Shown here piece by piece: positions 1 to 6,917 of a stretch of DNA of 12,488 bases (position 1 is its first letter; each line of letters starts with the position of its first letter). Below the pieces are notes generated by a model, which had not been told where the DNA came from, did not search any database, and saw only the letters and a program-made list of their open reading frames with translations. The stretch covers positions 1 to 12,488 of the forward strand of contig JBOFIT010000160.1 in assembly GCA_051650305.1 (NCBI GenBank), given 5' to 3'. A program made the position numbers and the translations under genes. The stretch comes from JBOFDK01 sp051650305. Lineage in GTDB: Bacteria; Bacillota; Clostridia; Lachnospirales; Cellulosilyticaceae.

Positions 1-12
1 GAGGAGAAAAGA

Positions 13-888
13 ATGATGAAAAAATTTAGCGATAAAGTAAGAGACAATAAAGTGAATGGTGGGTATAAAAAATATGTAGGTGTAGCTGCAGCAGCAGTCA
101 TTGCTTTTGGCGCGATGGGAACTATACCAAGTATGGCTACAAGTAATGAAACGATGTATAAGATAGCACATTTGTTAGGTATTGAAAAGAACCTCGCATC
201 TTATGAAACAATAGTAGGTCAAGAAGTTACAAAAGAAGGAATTGCAATTAAGATAAATGAAGTTATCCTTAACAATAATGAACTACTTGTATCGGTAACA
301 ACGACAATGGATAAGATTGAGAAGGAGAATTTTTCAGCGCCACTAGGACGCATTTATATTAATGGAAAAGATGTAAATAAGGGAGCATCAGGAACGACAA
401 AAATAATAAATGATACGACAGCAGTAACACTTATTAGCTTCCCGTTAGAAGAAATGCCACAAGGTGATATTGATGTAAAGGTACAGCTTACAACACCGCT
501 TACAAACGTTACAAGATCACCACATTGGAATTTTGAGTTTAAAACAAATGGAGATGCATTAAGAGCAGATACACAAGTTGTAGAGATTCAAAAGACATAT
601 AGTTTAAAAAATGGAAAAGAAATTACACTAGATAGATACGAGTCTAATGAAGTAGGACAGAAAATTATTTATAGTGGAAAAGAAGGTAGAGAAGGATTTA
701 TTGAGGTAAGAGGTGTCGATGAAAAAGGCAATGAAATTATTTTTGAAGCAGAAGGAATCTTTGATGGAACAGGTGAACTTGTAGTAACATCAGAATCACA
801 GAGCTTTGTAGAAGAAGCAACTACACTTACACTTGCACTTTACGAAAATGATGTACAAGTAGGAGAGGCTTTTGAAATAGTAAAATAA
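13..888 (+). CDS. DUF4179/DUF5643-type membrane-anchored protein, probable anti-sigma-factor-like extracytoplasmic protein (5' end possibly cut)
   Basis: The 291-residue product has a short basic N-terminus (about 1-20), one hydrophobic segment (about 21-42, AAAAVIAFGAMGTIP) and a beta-rich extracellular remainder. The region just after the membrane segment (NETMYKIAHLLGIEK, about 45-59) and the following beta domain look like DUF4179. Residues about 190-290 resemble DUF5643, which often follows it. In Firmicutes such proteins are frequently encoded after an ECF sigma factor and carry a short cytosolic anti-sigma segment before the membrane helix. The start is ambiguous. GAGGAG at 1-6 is well spaced from ATG 13, but bases 1-12 are also open in frame (E-E-K-R), so the gene may begin upstream of the window and this would be an internal Met. 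No upstream sigma gene is visible. The anti-sigma role is inference from family knowledge; the membrane anchoring is read directly. Confidence 0.7.
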   Translation: MMKKFSDKVRDNKVNGGYKKYVGVAAAAVIAFGAMGTIPSMATSNETMYKIAHLLGIEKNLASYETIVGQEVTKEGIAIKINEVILNNNELLVSVTTTMDKIEKENFSAPLGRIYINGKDVNKGASGTTKIINDTTAVTLISFPLEEMPQGDIDVKVQLTTPLTNVTRSPHWNFEFKTNGDALRADTQVVEIQKTYSLKNGKEITLDRYESNEVGQKIIYSGKEGREGFIEVRGVDEKGNEIIFEAEGIFDGTGELVVTSESQSFVEEATTLTLALYENDVQVGEAFEIVK

Positions 889-899
889 GAGAAGTATAT

Positions 900-935
900 A
901 AAAATACAGTAGCCATAAGTGGTTACTGTATTTTT
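900..935. terminator. Bidirectional intrinsic terminator between convergent genes
   Basis: A 15-bp stem (900-914 with 921-935, one G-U pair) closes a 6-base loop. The left arm begins with an A run and the right arm ends with a T run, so the hairpin has a U-tract in both directions. It lies between the stop of the DUF4179-type gene (888) and the stop of the convergent histidine kinase (939), and can end both transcripts. Confidence 0.85.
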
Positions 936-938
936 AGT

Positions 939-2237
939 TTATAGACTTTTATAAGGTAGCCTAATCACAAAGGTACAACCCCCATCAGGCGTATCTTCTA
1001 ATGTAAGGGTACCTTGGTGAAGCTTAATCATCTCAGTAGCAATGCTAAGTCCTAAACCGTAGTGATTCTTATCTTTCCTAGAGGCATCTACGCGGTAGAA
1101 TCGGTCAAAGATGTGAGAATGATGCTCAGCAGGAATACCATGACCATCATCAACTACTTTTAGTGTGAGGTGATGAGACGCTGTGGTAAGAACCAGCGTG
1201 ATGTGACCGTTAGGTGGTACATAGCAAAGGGCATTATCTATCAGTATGCAGAGTACTTGGAGGATACGTTCTTTATCACATGGAAGTGGGGCTAATGCAT
1301 GGTCTGGTAAGGATAAATTTAGGGTTAAATTCTTTTGATGAGCGAGGGAGAGATAATTATCCAGTAATTCAATAAGTAAAGTATCTATATCTACAGGTTC
1401 TTTTTTGATAGACCAAGTATTAGCATCAGCAGTCGTAAGGAGAAGCAGATCATCCACTAATCTAGCCATACGATTACATTCTTTTTCAATCTGGGTGGTA
1501 AAAGAAATGATGTCAGGGGTGCCGTCTTGAATAAGCGCATTATTATTTTTGATCACTGCTAAAGGAGACTTGAGTTCGTGAGATGCAGCTGCAATGAAAT
1601 CTGTCTGCTTACGTTTGTTGGTTTCAATAGGTAGAATCGCACGACCTGCAAACCAATAACTAAAGATTCCTAAGAGGGTAAGGCCTATCAAACTAATCGT
1701 GAAGAAAAGGATACGCGTATGCCAGATACTTAGGTGTTCCTCAGTCATATCTTGTAGGAGTGTTACACTATGAAATCCTCTAGCGGCAGGGAGAGTGATA
1801 AGGCCTACGCGGTAATACTCATCATGTTCACCTTGCATTTGAAAGAAAGCTTTAGGTGGAGAGAGGCTAGAAGTAGGGTGAAGTGTAATATCGAAGTTGT
1901 ATTTTGTTTTGCCGAGTACATGAGCATTATGAATAAGGGTATCCCTAGGGGTGTCTGGTAGCCATGCACCTTTGAAGAGGAAAGGGGCACCATTATCTTG
2001 GATAGAGATGATAGCATTGTAATCAGTCTCTAGTTTTGCAAGCCAAGAAGACTTGATAGTCTGCTGACTTTGAAGCTGATAAGCAATGGTTTGGAGCTGT
2101 GCTTCAAAAGCAAGTTGATTTCTAGAAGCAAGTTGAGCTTCTGAAATTTGCAAAGACATGAGACATACGATGAGTAAGATAAGACTTGTGATACAAGTAC
2201 ATAGTAAAGTAAGGTGCATACGGAGTGACTTAAGCAT
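939..2237 (-). CDS. Sensor histidine kinase of a two-component system
   Basis: The 432-residue protein has two membrane helices (about 7-30 and 175-198) flanking a roughly 145-residue extracellular sensor region that I do not recognise. A HisKA dimerisation domain follows, with the H-box SHELKSPLAVI and phospho-accepting His220. The ATP-binding domain shows the N-box (IDNALCYV, Asn335), G1 box (DDGHGIP, about 363-369), F-box (FDRFYRVD) and G2 box (GLGLSIA, 394-400), so all catalytic boxes are intact. There is little room for a full HAMP domain after helix 2. The start codon overlaps the end of the response regulator gene by 8 bases, so the two are translationally coupled and cotranscribed, regulator first. 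The architecture is the classic PhoR/ResE type, not the YesM type more often found beside sugar-binding lipoproteins. The stimulus cannot be read from the sequence; the divergent transporter operon suggests an envelope or extracellular-ligand signal (inference). Confidence 0.95.
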   Translation of the reverse strand: MLKSLRMHLTLLCTCITSLILLIVCLMSLQISEAQLASRNQLAFEAQLQTIAYQLQSQQTIKSSWLAKLETDYNAIISIQDNGAPFLFKGAWLPDTPRDTLIHNAHVLGKTKYNFDITLHPTSSLSPPKAFFQMQGEHDEYYRVGLITLPAARGFHSVTLLQDMTEEHLSIWHTRILFFTISLIGLTLLGIFSYWFAGRAILPIETNKRKQTDFIAAASHELKSPLAVIKNNNALIQDGTPDIISFTTQIEKECNRMARLVDDLLLLTTADANTWSIKKEPVDIDTLLIELLDNYLSLAHQKNLTLNLSLPDHALAPLPCDKERILQVLCILIDNALCYVPPNGHITLVLTTASHHLTLKVVDDGHGIPAEHHSHIFDRFYRVDASRKDKNHYGLGLSIATEMIKLHQGTLTLEDTPDGGCTFVIRLPYKSL

Positions 2238-2910
2238 CAGCAGCCTCCAGTAAGTACCCTATCCCACGAATAGTCTTCAGTTGGAGATTACTATTAACGG
2301 TTAGAAGTCTACGTCTTAGAAAATGGATATAGTTATCTAGATTGCCTTCTTCAATAGCAGCATCAGCACCCCAGACACGAGAGATAAGCAGTGTACGAGG
2401 AAGAGTCGTTTGGGGTTGCTTAAAGAAAGCTTCAAAAAGAAGAGCTTCTTTTTTTGAGAGTGAACACGAAGACGTAGGGGTAGTGAGTGTGAGGTTTTGG
2501 ATATCTAGCTGGGTGTTGCCTAAACATAAGGCGCTAGAGGTTGTCCAATCCACAGGGCGTCTACTAAGTGCACGGATACGAGCTAGAAGTTCTTGTATAT
2601 CAAAGGGTTTAGCCAAGTAGTCATCTGCACCCGCATCTAGACCCACTACTTTATCACCAATATGACTAAGTGCTGTCACCATAATGACAGGTATAGTAAT
2701 ATGTAAGGCACGGATGGCTCTTACAATAGCAATGCCATCCAGTGAAGGAAGCATACGATCAAGAATGATAAGGTCATAGGCCTGACTTTTCACGAGGTCA
2801 AGGGCTTCTATACCATCGTAACAACAATCTACTAAGTAACCTTTATTTTTAAGTTGTAATGCCGTTGTGTAGCATAAATCTTCATCATCTTCAACGAGTA
2901 AAATACGCAT
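2230..2910 (-). CDS. OmpR/PhoB-family response regulator
   Basis: The 226-residue protein has an N-terminal receiver domain with the acidic pocket E7-D8-D9, phospho-acceptor Asp51 (LIILDRMLP), Thr79 and Lys101 (YLAKPF). A C-terminal winged-helix Trans_reg_C domain (about 130-224) ends in RRRLLTVNS...IRGIGYLLE, the usual recognition-helix and wing region. The start used is ATG at 2910-2908, because AGGAGG lies 6 bases upstream of it. An in-frame TTG at 2931-2929 would add seven residues read through the Shine-Dalgarno sequence itself, and the family starts with MRILLVEDD. It is the first gene of the two-component operon and overlaps the kinase gene by 8 bases. It is divergent from the transporter operon, with 11-bp-periodic repeats in the spacer that suit a PhoB-type DNA-binding domain. 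It therefore probably regulates that operon and itself (inference). Confidence 0.95.
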   Translation of the reverse strand: MRILLVEDDEDLCYTTALQLKNKGYLVDCCYDGIEALDLVKSQAYDLIILDRMLPSLDGIAIVRAIRALHITIPVIMVTALSHIGDKVVGLDAGADDYLAKPFDIQELLARIRALSRRPVDWTTSSALCLGNTQLDIQNLTLTTPTSSCSLSKKEALLFEAFFKQPQTTLPRTLLISRVWGADAAIEEGNLDNYIHFLRRRLLTVNSNLQLKTIRGIGYLLEAADA

Positions 2911-2915
2911 AAAGT

Positions 2916-2922
2916 ACCTCCT
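2916..2922 (-). promoter_or_regulatory. Ribosome binding site fixing the response regulator start
   Basis: On the minus strand this reads AGGAGGT and lies 5-6 bases before ATG 2910. Its perfect match to the anti-Shine-Dalgarno sequence makes ATG 2910 the real start and excludes the upstream in-frame TTG at 2931. Confidence 0.85.
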
Positions 2923-2938
2923 ATAAAACAATAAGATT

Positions 2939-2944
2939 ATCTTA
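2939..2944 (-). promoter_or_regulatory. Candidate -10 element of the two-component operon
   Basis: On the minus strand this reads TAAGAT, overlapping the alternative GATAAT (2941-2936, five of six matches to consensus). It starts 10 bases downstream of the minus-facing TTTTTAGAG motif and no good -35 hexamer is present, as in promoters where an OmpR/PhoB regulator supplies -35 contacts. The promoter is inferred, not proven. Confidence 0.4.
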
Positions 2945-2954
2945 CCTTATTTGC

Positions 2955-2974
2955 CTCTAAAAATCCTTTAAACT
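2955..2974 (-). promoter_or_regulatory. Candidate regulator box facing the two-component operon
   Basis: Read on the minus strand, a perfect TTTTTAGAG (2963-2955) is preceded 11 bases upstream by AGTTTAAAG (2974-2966), which matches the motif at six of nine positions. It mirrors the perfect pair at 2991-3010 on the other strand. It would be an autoregulatory site for the OmpR/PhoB-type regulator (inference). Confidence 0.4.
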
Positions 2975-2990
2975 TAAAAAAAGTTAAAAC

Positions 2991-3010
2991 TTTTTAGAGG
3001 TTTTTTAGAG
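2991..3010 (+). promoter_or_regulatory. Candidate OmpR/PhoB-type operator: 11-bp direct repeat of TTTTTAGAG
   Basis: TTTTTAGAG occurs at 2991-2999 and again at 3002-3010, an exact 11-bp start-to-start period. One-turn tandem half-sites are the hallmark of PhoB/OmpR-family operators. The box ends 10 bases before a plausible extended -10 (3018-3026), close to the arrangement of PhoB-activated promoters. The cognate factor is presumably the divergently encoded response regulator. Direct binding is inferred. Confidence 0.55.
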
Positions 3011-3017
3011 AAAGGGT

Positions 3018-3026
3018 TGCTAACAT
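3018..3026 (+). promoter_or_regulatory. Candidate extended -10 promoter of the transporter operon
   Basis: The sequence TGCTAACAT has the TGn extension and a four-of-six -10 hexamer, without a recognisable -35, which suits activator dependence. An alternative -10, TATACA at 3032-3037, also lacks a -35. Either gives a short untranslated leader of about 15-30 bases before the strong GAGGAG at 3050-3055. Confidence 0.4.
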
Positions 3027-3062
3027 AGAGATATACAGAAGAAAGAATAGAGGAGAAATGAA

Positions 3063-5213
3063 ATGAAAAAGCATTTATACAGATTGTTAGCAGGGGTTCT
3101 CATAGGGGCTACGCTTTTAGGAACTACAGCATGCGGTGCATCAGATAAAAAACCAAATGTAGAAGCTAGTGATGAGAAGAATGTACCAAAGGGACGTTAT
3201 GTAGAAGAAGAGATGACACTTCCAGAGGGCTTGAAATTTGTAGAGAACTATCATATCAGCGAGGATAATGTGATAACCCTATATGGCTTTGATCAAGAAG
3301 GCCCAGCGCTTTATATCTCAAAAGACGGCATATCTTGGGAGAAGAAAGAAGAAGCATGGTTAGATGCTTTGATACAAACGAATGCTCAGATGATACAAAT
3401 CCAGTATGACAAAGAAGGCAACGTCTATGTACTTTATCATGATGGGGAGTTCAAGCCTCATGTTATAAAAGTGGTAGGGGGAGAGACAAAGGAAGTACCA
3501 CTCCAATTAGATGAAAAGATAAGTTACATCGACCAGTTAAAAGTATTTCCAAATGGCGATATAGGACTAGGTGTGAGTCATAACGGATTATTAAGAGTAG
3601 ATGCAGAGACCGGTAAAGTAGTGAGAGAGTACTTAAGTGCTGGGGCATCTAGTAGTTTTGCCATTTCCCAAGATGAAGTATTCATTTTAGATACTCAAAA
3701 AAGTGGCGTGGCTATTTTTGATATAGAATCTGGGGATGAGAAAACTTTTGTACCCTATGAAGGAAGTAGTTGGGAAAACATTTTAGCAAATGATAGTAAG
3801 GGGAATCTTTACATTGCAAGTAGAGAGGGCGTTAGCCGACTTGTAAAGGGTGGAAGTGCTTGGGAAAATATTATTGAAGGGCAAATGAGTTCTTTTGGTA
3901 CACCTTCTTATTATTTAATGGATATGAAGGTAGAAAATGATGTATTCGTAGCCTTGTTCTCTAGCCAAGAAGGCGGACAAGAGCTTTATAAATATGCGTT
4001 TGACCCAAATGTAGCAGCTACACCGACTACAGAACTTAATCTTTATATGTTAAAAGATAATTCAACTATCAGACAAGCAGTGTCTGAGTATCAGCGTCAA
4101 AATCCATCTGTACTGATCAATATGCAGGTAGGGATGACAGAGGGAGATAGCATGACAAAAGCAGATGCAATTCGTACCCTTAATACTCAGCTTTTAGCAG
4201 GTAAAGGCCCAGATATCCTTTTATTAGATGGACTACCAGTACAATCATACATTGAAAAAGGTGTACTTTTGGATATGAGTGACTGGGCAGGTGAAGCACT
4301 TGAATCAGGGCAATGGCTTCAAAATATCGTAGGTTCCTACCAAGAGGAAGATGGTGCCATCTATAGCTTACCACTTCGTTTTACCATACCAACAATCTGG
4401 GGAGATGAAGCATTATTAAAAGACAACGTCACTTTAGAGAGTCTAGCAGAATGGGCGAAGTCAAATGAAGGACAGCAAGTACTTCTGGATATGTCACCAA
4501 AGAAATTAATGAAACTTTTCTATGGTGCATCAGCCCATACATGGTTAGATGACAAAGGACAAATCAAAGAAGATACATTTATAACGTTCTTAGAAGCAGT
4601 CAAGACACTATCTAACCCAGAGGTAACTGCAGATAAAGAAGGATTTGAATTTAAGATTCTTTCTACAGAGTATATGGCACACAAAGATATAGAAGTAAAT
4701 GTCCAAGAGATAGCATCTTTTAATGACTTAGAATACTTAAATGGTGCAAACGAACTAAGAGGTAATAGCACATTTGTAGGGATGACAGTGAATGGACAAG
4801 GTATTTTTAGTCCAGTAGGAATGGTTGGTATCAATGCAAATAGTGAGCATCAAGATATTGCTACAGAAATTCTTCAGCTTGCATTATCAGAAAAAGTACA
4901 GAAAATTCAACTTGGTGATGGACTTCCAGTACATAGCCAAGTGATGAAGGAATTATCAACATTAGTTATAGACGAGAGTATGATTTCTATGCCAATAGCC
5001 TTAGAAAAGCAAATCCCATTCGTACGTGTAACCCAAGATATCTATACACAATTTACAGACATTATAGAGCAAGCTACAGTAATGGCCTATACAGATGAAG
5101 TGCTCATAGACCTTATTGTAGAAGAAACGAAAGGATACTTCAATGGTGAAAAAACAGTACAAGAAGCAGCACAAGCAGCAGCAAAACGTACCAGAGCTTA
5201 CCTTGCAGAATAA
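3063..5213 (+). CDS. Lipoprotein: predicted beta-propeller fused to a family-1-type ABC solute-binding domain
   Basis: The 716-residue protein starts with a lipoprotein signal peptide (basic MKKHLYR, hydrophobic 8-20, then TTAC-G with Cys24 as the likely lipidated residue; Thr at -3 is a weak lipobox). Residues about 45-315 consist of repeated short beta units with NHL/propeller-like turns (DKEGNVYVLY, FPNGDIGLG, DSKGNLYIAS, ENDVFVALF). Residues about 324-716 form an extracellular solute-binding domain, shown by ELNLYMLKDNSTIRQAVSEY, then AGKGPDILLLDG and YIEKGVLLDMSDW, and a clamp-like C-terminal half. Usual sugar-binding lipoproteins are 400-450 residues, so this is a long fusion. The start has GAGGAG 7 bases upstream. 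It heads an operon with two MalF/MalG-type permeases, so it should deliver a carbohydrate or similar ligand to them. The propeller could bind a polymer, the cell wall or a partner (inference). The substrate is unknown. Confidence 0.85.
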   Translation: MKKHLYRLLAGVLIGATLLGTTACGASDKKPNVEASDEKNVPKGRYVEEEMTLPEGLKFVENYHISEDNVITLYGFDQEGPALYISKDGISWEKKEEAWLDALIQTNAQMIQIQYDKEGNVYVLYHDGEFKPHVIKVVGGETKEVPLQLDEKISYIDQLKVFPNGDIGLGVSHNGLLRVDAETGKVVREYLSAGASSSFAISQDEVFILDTQKSGVAIFDIESGDEKTFVPYEGSSWENILANDSKGNLYIASREGVSRLVKGGSAWENIIEGQMSSFGTPSYYLMDMKVENDVFVALFSSQEGGQELYKYAFDPNVAATPTTELNLYMLKDNSTIRQAVSEYQRQNPSVLINMQVGMTEGDSMTKADAIRTLNTQLLAGKGPDILLLDGLPVQSYIEKGVLLDMSDWAGEALESGQWLQNIVGSYQEEDGAIYSLPLRFTIPTIWGDEALLKDNVTLESLAEWAKSNEGQQVLLDMSPKKLMKLFYGASAHTWLDDKGQIKEDTFITFLEAVKTLSNPEVTADKEGFEFKILSTEYMAHKDIEVNVQEIASFNDLEYLNGANELRGNSTFVGMTVNGQGIFSPVGMVGINANSEHQDIATEILQLALSEKVQKIQLGDGLPVHSQVMKELSTLVIDESMISMPIALEKQIPFVRVTQDIYTQFTDIIEQATVMAYTDEVLIDLIVEETKGYFNGEKTVQEAAQAAAKRTRAYLAE

Positions 5214-6057
5214 GAAAAAGAGTGACCTAGGTGTCACTCTTTGTTTTATGCTACCCAGTCTTATCGGTGTGATGGTATTTATTTTTATACCTTTTATAGA
5301 CGTTATACGTAGATCTTTTTTTAGTGCCATGAGTGGTAAGTTTGTAGGTGCTAAAAATTACATGAATGTATTTGAAAATGAAGCTTTTAAGCTTGCCAGT
5401 AGCAATACCTTGAAATTTATGGTGGTGTGTATTCCACTGTTGATTATCTTATCTTTAGGTTTGGCATTACTGATTCAGAAGATAGGGGAGAAAGCACAGC
5501 TCTTCAAGATGACTTTTCTTCTACCAATGGCGATACCAGTAGCATCGGTGGTACTACTATGGCAAGTACTTTTCCATAAGAATGGTATGCTTAGTAGTCT
5601 CGTTATGTCCCTAGGCGGGGAAGGTGTGGACTGGATGAAGACAGACTGGGCGTTTTGGGTACTGGTAGGTAGCTACTTGTGGCGTAATATAGGTTACGAT
5701 ATGGTTCTATGGCTGGCAGGGTTAAGTACACTATCTCCAGCAGTGTATGAAGCAGCAAAAGTAGATGGAGCAGGGGCATGGCAACAGTTCTTAAAGATTA
5801 CTTTGCCACAACTTTTACCGACTCTTTTTACCATCGTTGTTCTTTCAATACTTAATGCATTCAAGGTGTTTAGAGAAGCATACTTAATCGCGGGAGATTA
5901 CCCACATGACAGTATGTATATGCTTCAGCATCTCTTTAACAACTGGTTTACGTCACTAGACATCGATAAATTATCAGCAGCAGCCACTGTAGTAGCAATC
6001 ATTATCTTTATATTAATCATTGGCTTACAAAAAGCATGGGGAGGTGACGAGACATGA
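5143..6057 (+). CDS. ABC transporter permease, MalF/UgpA type (carbohydrate uptake family 1)
   Basis: The 304-residue protein has a basic, Gln/Lys-rich cytosolic N-terminus (1-28) and six predicted membrane helices (about 31-58, 90-112, 122-144, 168-190, 226-246, 277-298). The EAA coupling motif EAAKVDGAGAWQQFLKITLP (203-222) is the loop that contacts the ATPase. The start at ATG 5143 has AAGGA 7 bases upstream and lies 71 bases inside the lipoprotein gene, an unusually long overlap. Later starts are worse: TTG 5203 and ATG 5248 lack a ribosome binding site, and ATG 5248 would begin inside the first helix. A terminator-like hairpin falls within codons 25-35. It pairs with the next permease to form the membrane pore. 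No ATPase is encoded nearby, so a shared MsmX/UgpC-type ATPase encoded elsewhere is likely (family knowledge). Confidence 0.93.
   Translation: MVKKQYKKQHKQQQNVPELTLQNKKKSDLGVTLCFMLPSLIGVMVFIFIPFIDVIRRSFFSAMSGKFVGAKNYMNVFENEAFKLASSNTLKFMVVCIPLLIILSLGLALLIQKIGEKAQLFKMTFLLPMAIPVASVVLLWQVLFHKNGMLSSLVMSLGGEGVDWMKTDWAFWVLVGSYLWRNIGYDMVLWLAGLSTLSPAVYEAAKVDGAGAWQQFLKITLPQLLPTLFTIVVLSILNAFKVFREAYLIAGDYPHDSMYMLQHLFNNWFTSLDIDKLSAAATVVAIIIFILIIGLQKAWGGDET
5215..5247 (+). terminator. Intragenic terminator-like or mRNA-stabilising hairpin after the lipoprotein gene
   Basis: A perfect 10-bp stem (5217-5226 with 5233-5242) closes the 6-base loop CTAGGT. It is preceded by an A run and followed by TTTGTTTT, the layout of an intrinsic terminator. 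It begins 3-4 bases after the lipoprotein stop codon but lies inside the first permease reading frame. Partial termination or 3'-end protection here would give more binding protein than permease, as is common in binding-protein operons. Whether it terminates is untested. Confidence 0.6.
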
Positions 6058-6896
6058 TGAGAAAGTACATACCTATTATTTTAGCTAGTATGTTGGCACT
6101 TTTTGTGTGGTTACCTGTATGGATGCTTATAAGTGGATCTTTTTTAGCCATAGATGAGATTCATGCATCTTTTGGTTCAGTGTTGGTAGGAGGCAATGAG
6201 ATGACTAGATGGCCACTTCTACCACAGTATCCAACCCTTAGTCCATGGGTGGAGCTACTACTAGACTCGCCAGAGTTTTTCGCTATGTTTTGGAATTCGG
6301 TGAAGCTTGTGGTACCTATTCTTATAGGACAAATCGTATTTGGCATGCCGGCAGCTTGGGCTTTTGCAAGATTTGAATTTCCTTGCAAGAAGTTCTTTTT
6401 CACGATGTACATAGGTCTTATGCTGATGCCTTTTCAAGTGACTATGGTACCGAATTATTTGGTGCTAGATAAACTACAGTTATTAGATACACGACTAGGA
6501 ATCATTCTACCAGCGGTTTTTTCGACTTTCCCAGTATTTATTATGTATCGCTTTTTTAAGTCCATCCCAGAGGCTATCTTAGAGGCTACGTCAATAGATG
6601 GAGCAGGACATTTTAAAACATTTTGCTATATAGGACTACCTTTAGGGGCACCAGGAATTGTATCTGCCCTTGTATTAGGATTCATAGAGTATTGGAATAT
6701 GATTGAACAGCCCCTGACATTTTTGCAGGATAAATCTTTATGGCCATTGTCGCTTTATTTGCCGTATATCACCATAGATAAGCTGAGTATATCTGTCGTC
6801 GCATCAGTGATGATGTTGATACCGGCACTACTTGTCTTTGTGTGGGGACAAAATGATTTAGAAGCGGGCATACGCATGGCAGGGATTAAAGAGTAA
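6054..6896 (+). CDS. ABC transporter permease, MalG/UgpE type (carbohydrate uptake family 1)
   Basis: The 280-residue protein has about six membrane helices (near 5-28, 80-105, 114-135, 148-168, 198-218, 244-265). The EAA motif LEATSIDGAGHFKTFCYIGLP (about 176-196) is preceded by the family signature around LDTRLGIILP and FKSIPEAI. The start ATG overlaps the stop of the first permease (ATGA at 6054-6057), with GGGGAGGTGA ending 7 bases upstream, so the two are translationally coupled. A second ATG follows directly at 6057 and would shorten the protein by one residue. A longer than usual extracytoplasmic segment (about 31-75) separates helices 1 and 2. It should form a heterodimeric channel with the upstream permease for the ligand of the lipoprotein. 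Confidence 0.93.
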   Translation: MMRKYIPIILASMLALFVWLPVWMLISGSFLAIDEIHASFGSVLVGGNEMTRWPLLPQYPTLSPWVELLLDSPEFFAMFWNSVKLVVPILIGQIVFGMPAAWAFARFEFPCKKFFFTMYIGLMLMPFQVTMVPNYLVLDKLQLLDTRLGIILPAVFSTFPVFIMYRFFKSIPEAILEATSIDGAGHFKTFCYIGLPLGAPGIVSALVLGFIEYWNMIEQPLTFLQDKSLWPLSLYLPYITIDKLSISVVASVMMLIPALLVFVWGQNDLEAGIRMAGIKE

Positions 6897-6906
6897 GAAA
6901 GAAGAG

Positions 6907-6912
6907 AGGTGA
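6907..6912 (+). promoter_or_regulatory. Ribosome binding site fixing the adaptor start at ATG 6918
   Basis: AGGTGA (within AGAGGTGA) lies 5 bases before ATG 6918. The in-frame GTG at 6909 is part of this Shine-Dalgarno sequence and has none of its own at usable distance, so ATG 6918 is preferred. Confidence 0.75.
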
Positions 6913-6917
6913 AGAGG

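Noticed and set aside
1770..2017. Short open frames of 63-70 codons inside the histidine kinase gene (plus strand and another minus frame)
   Set aside because: They lie wholly within a gene with intact catalytic motifs, lack ribosome binding sites and show no recognisable domain; they are shadows.
3058..3066. Three-codon minimal frame (ATG AAA TGA) overlapping the lipoprotein start
   Set aside because: It is only 2 bases from the Shine-Dalgarno sequence, too close for efficient initiation; ATG 3063 is properly spaced.
5143..5200. CAG/AAG-rich tract that looks like a simple repeat
   Set aside because: The units are irregular and the tract is explained by overlapping coding of an Ala/Glu-rich lipoprotein C-terminus and a Lys/Gln-rich permease N-terminus.
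4520..5330. Antisense open frames of 104 and 109 codons opposite the lipoprotein and the start of permease 1
   Set aside because: Both are opposite well-supported coding sequence, have no start context, and their composition reflects the reverse complement of the real codons.
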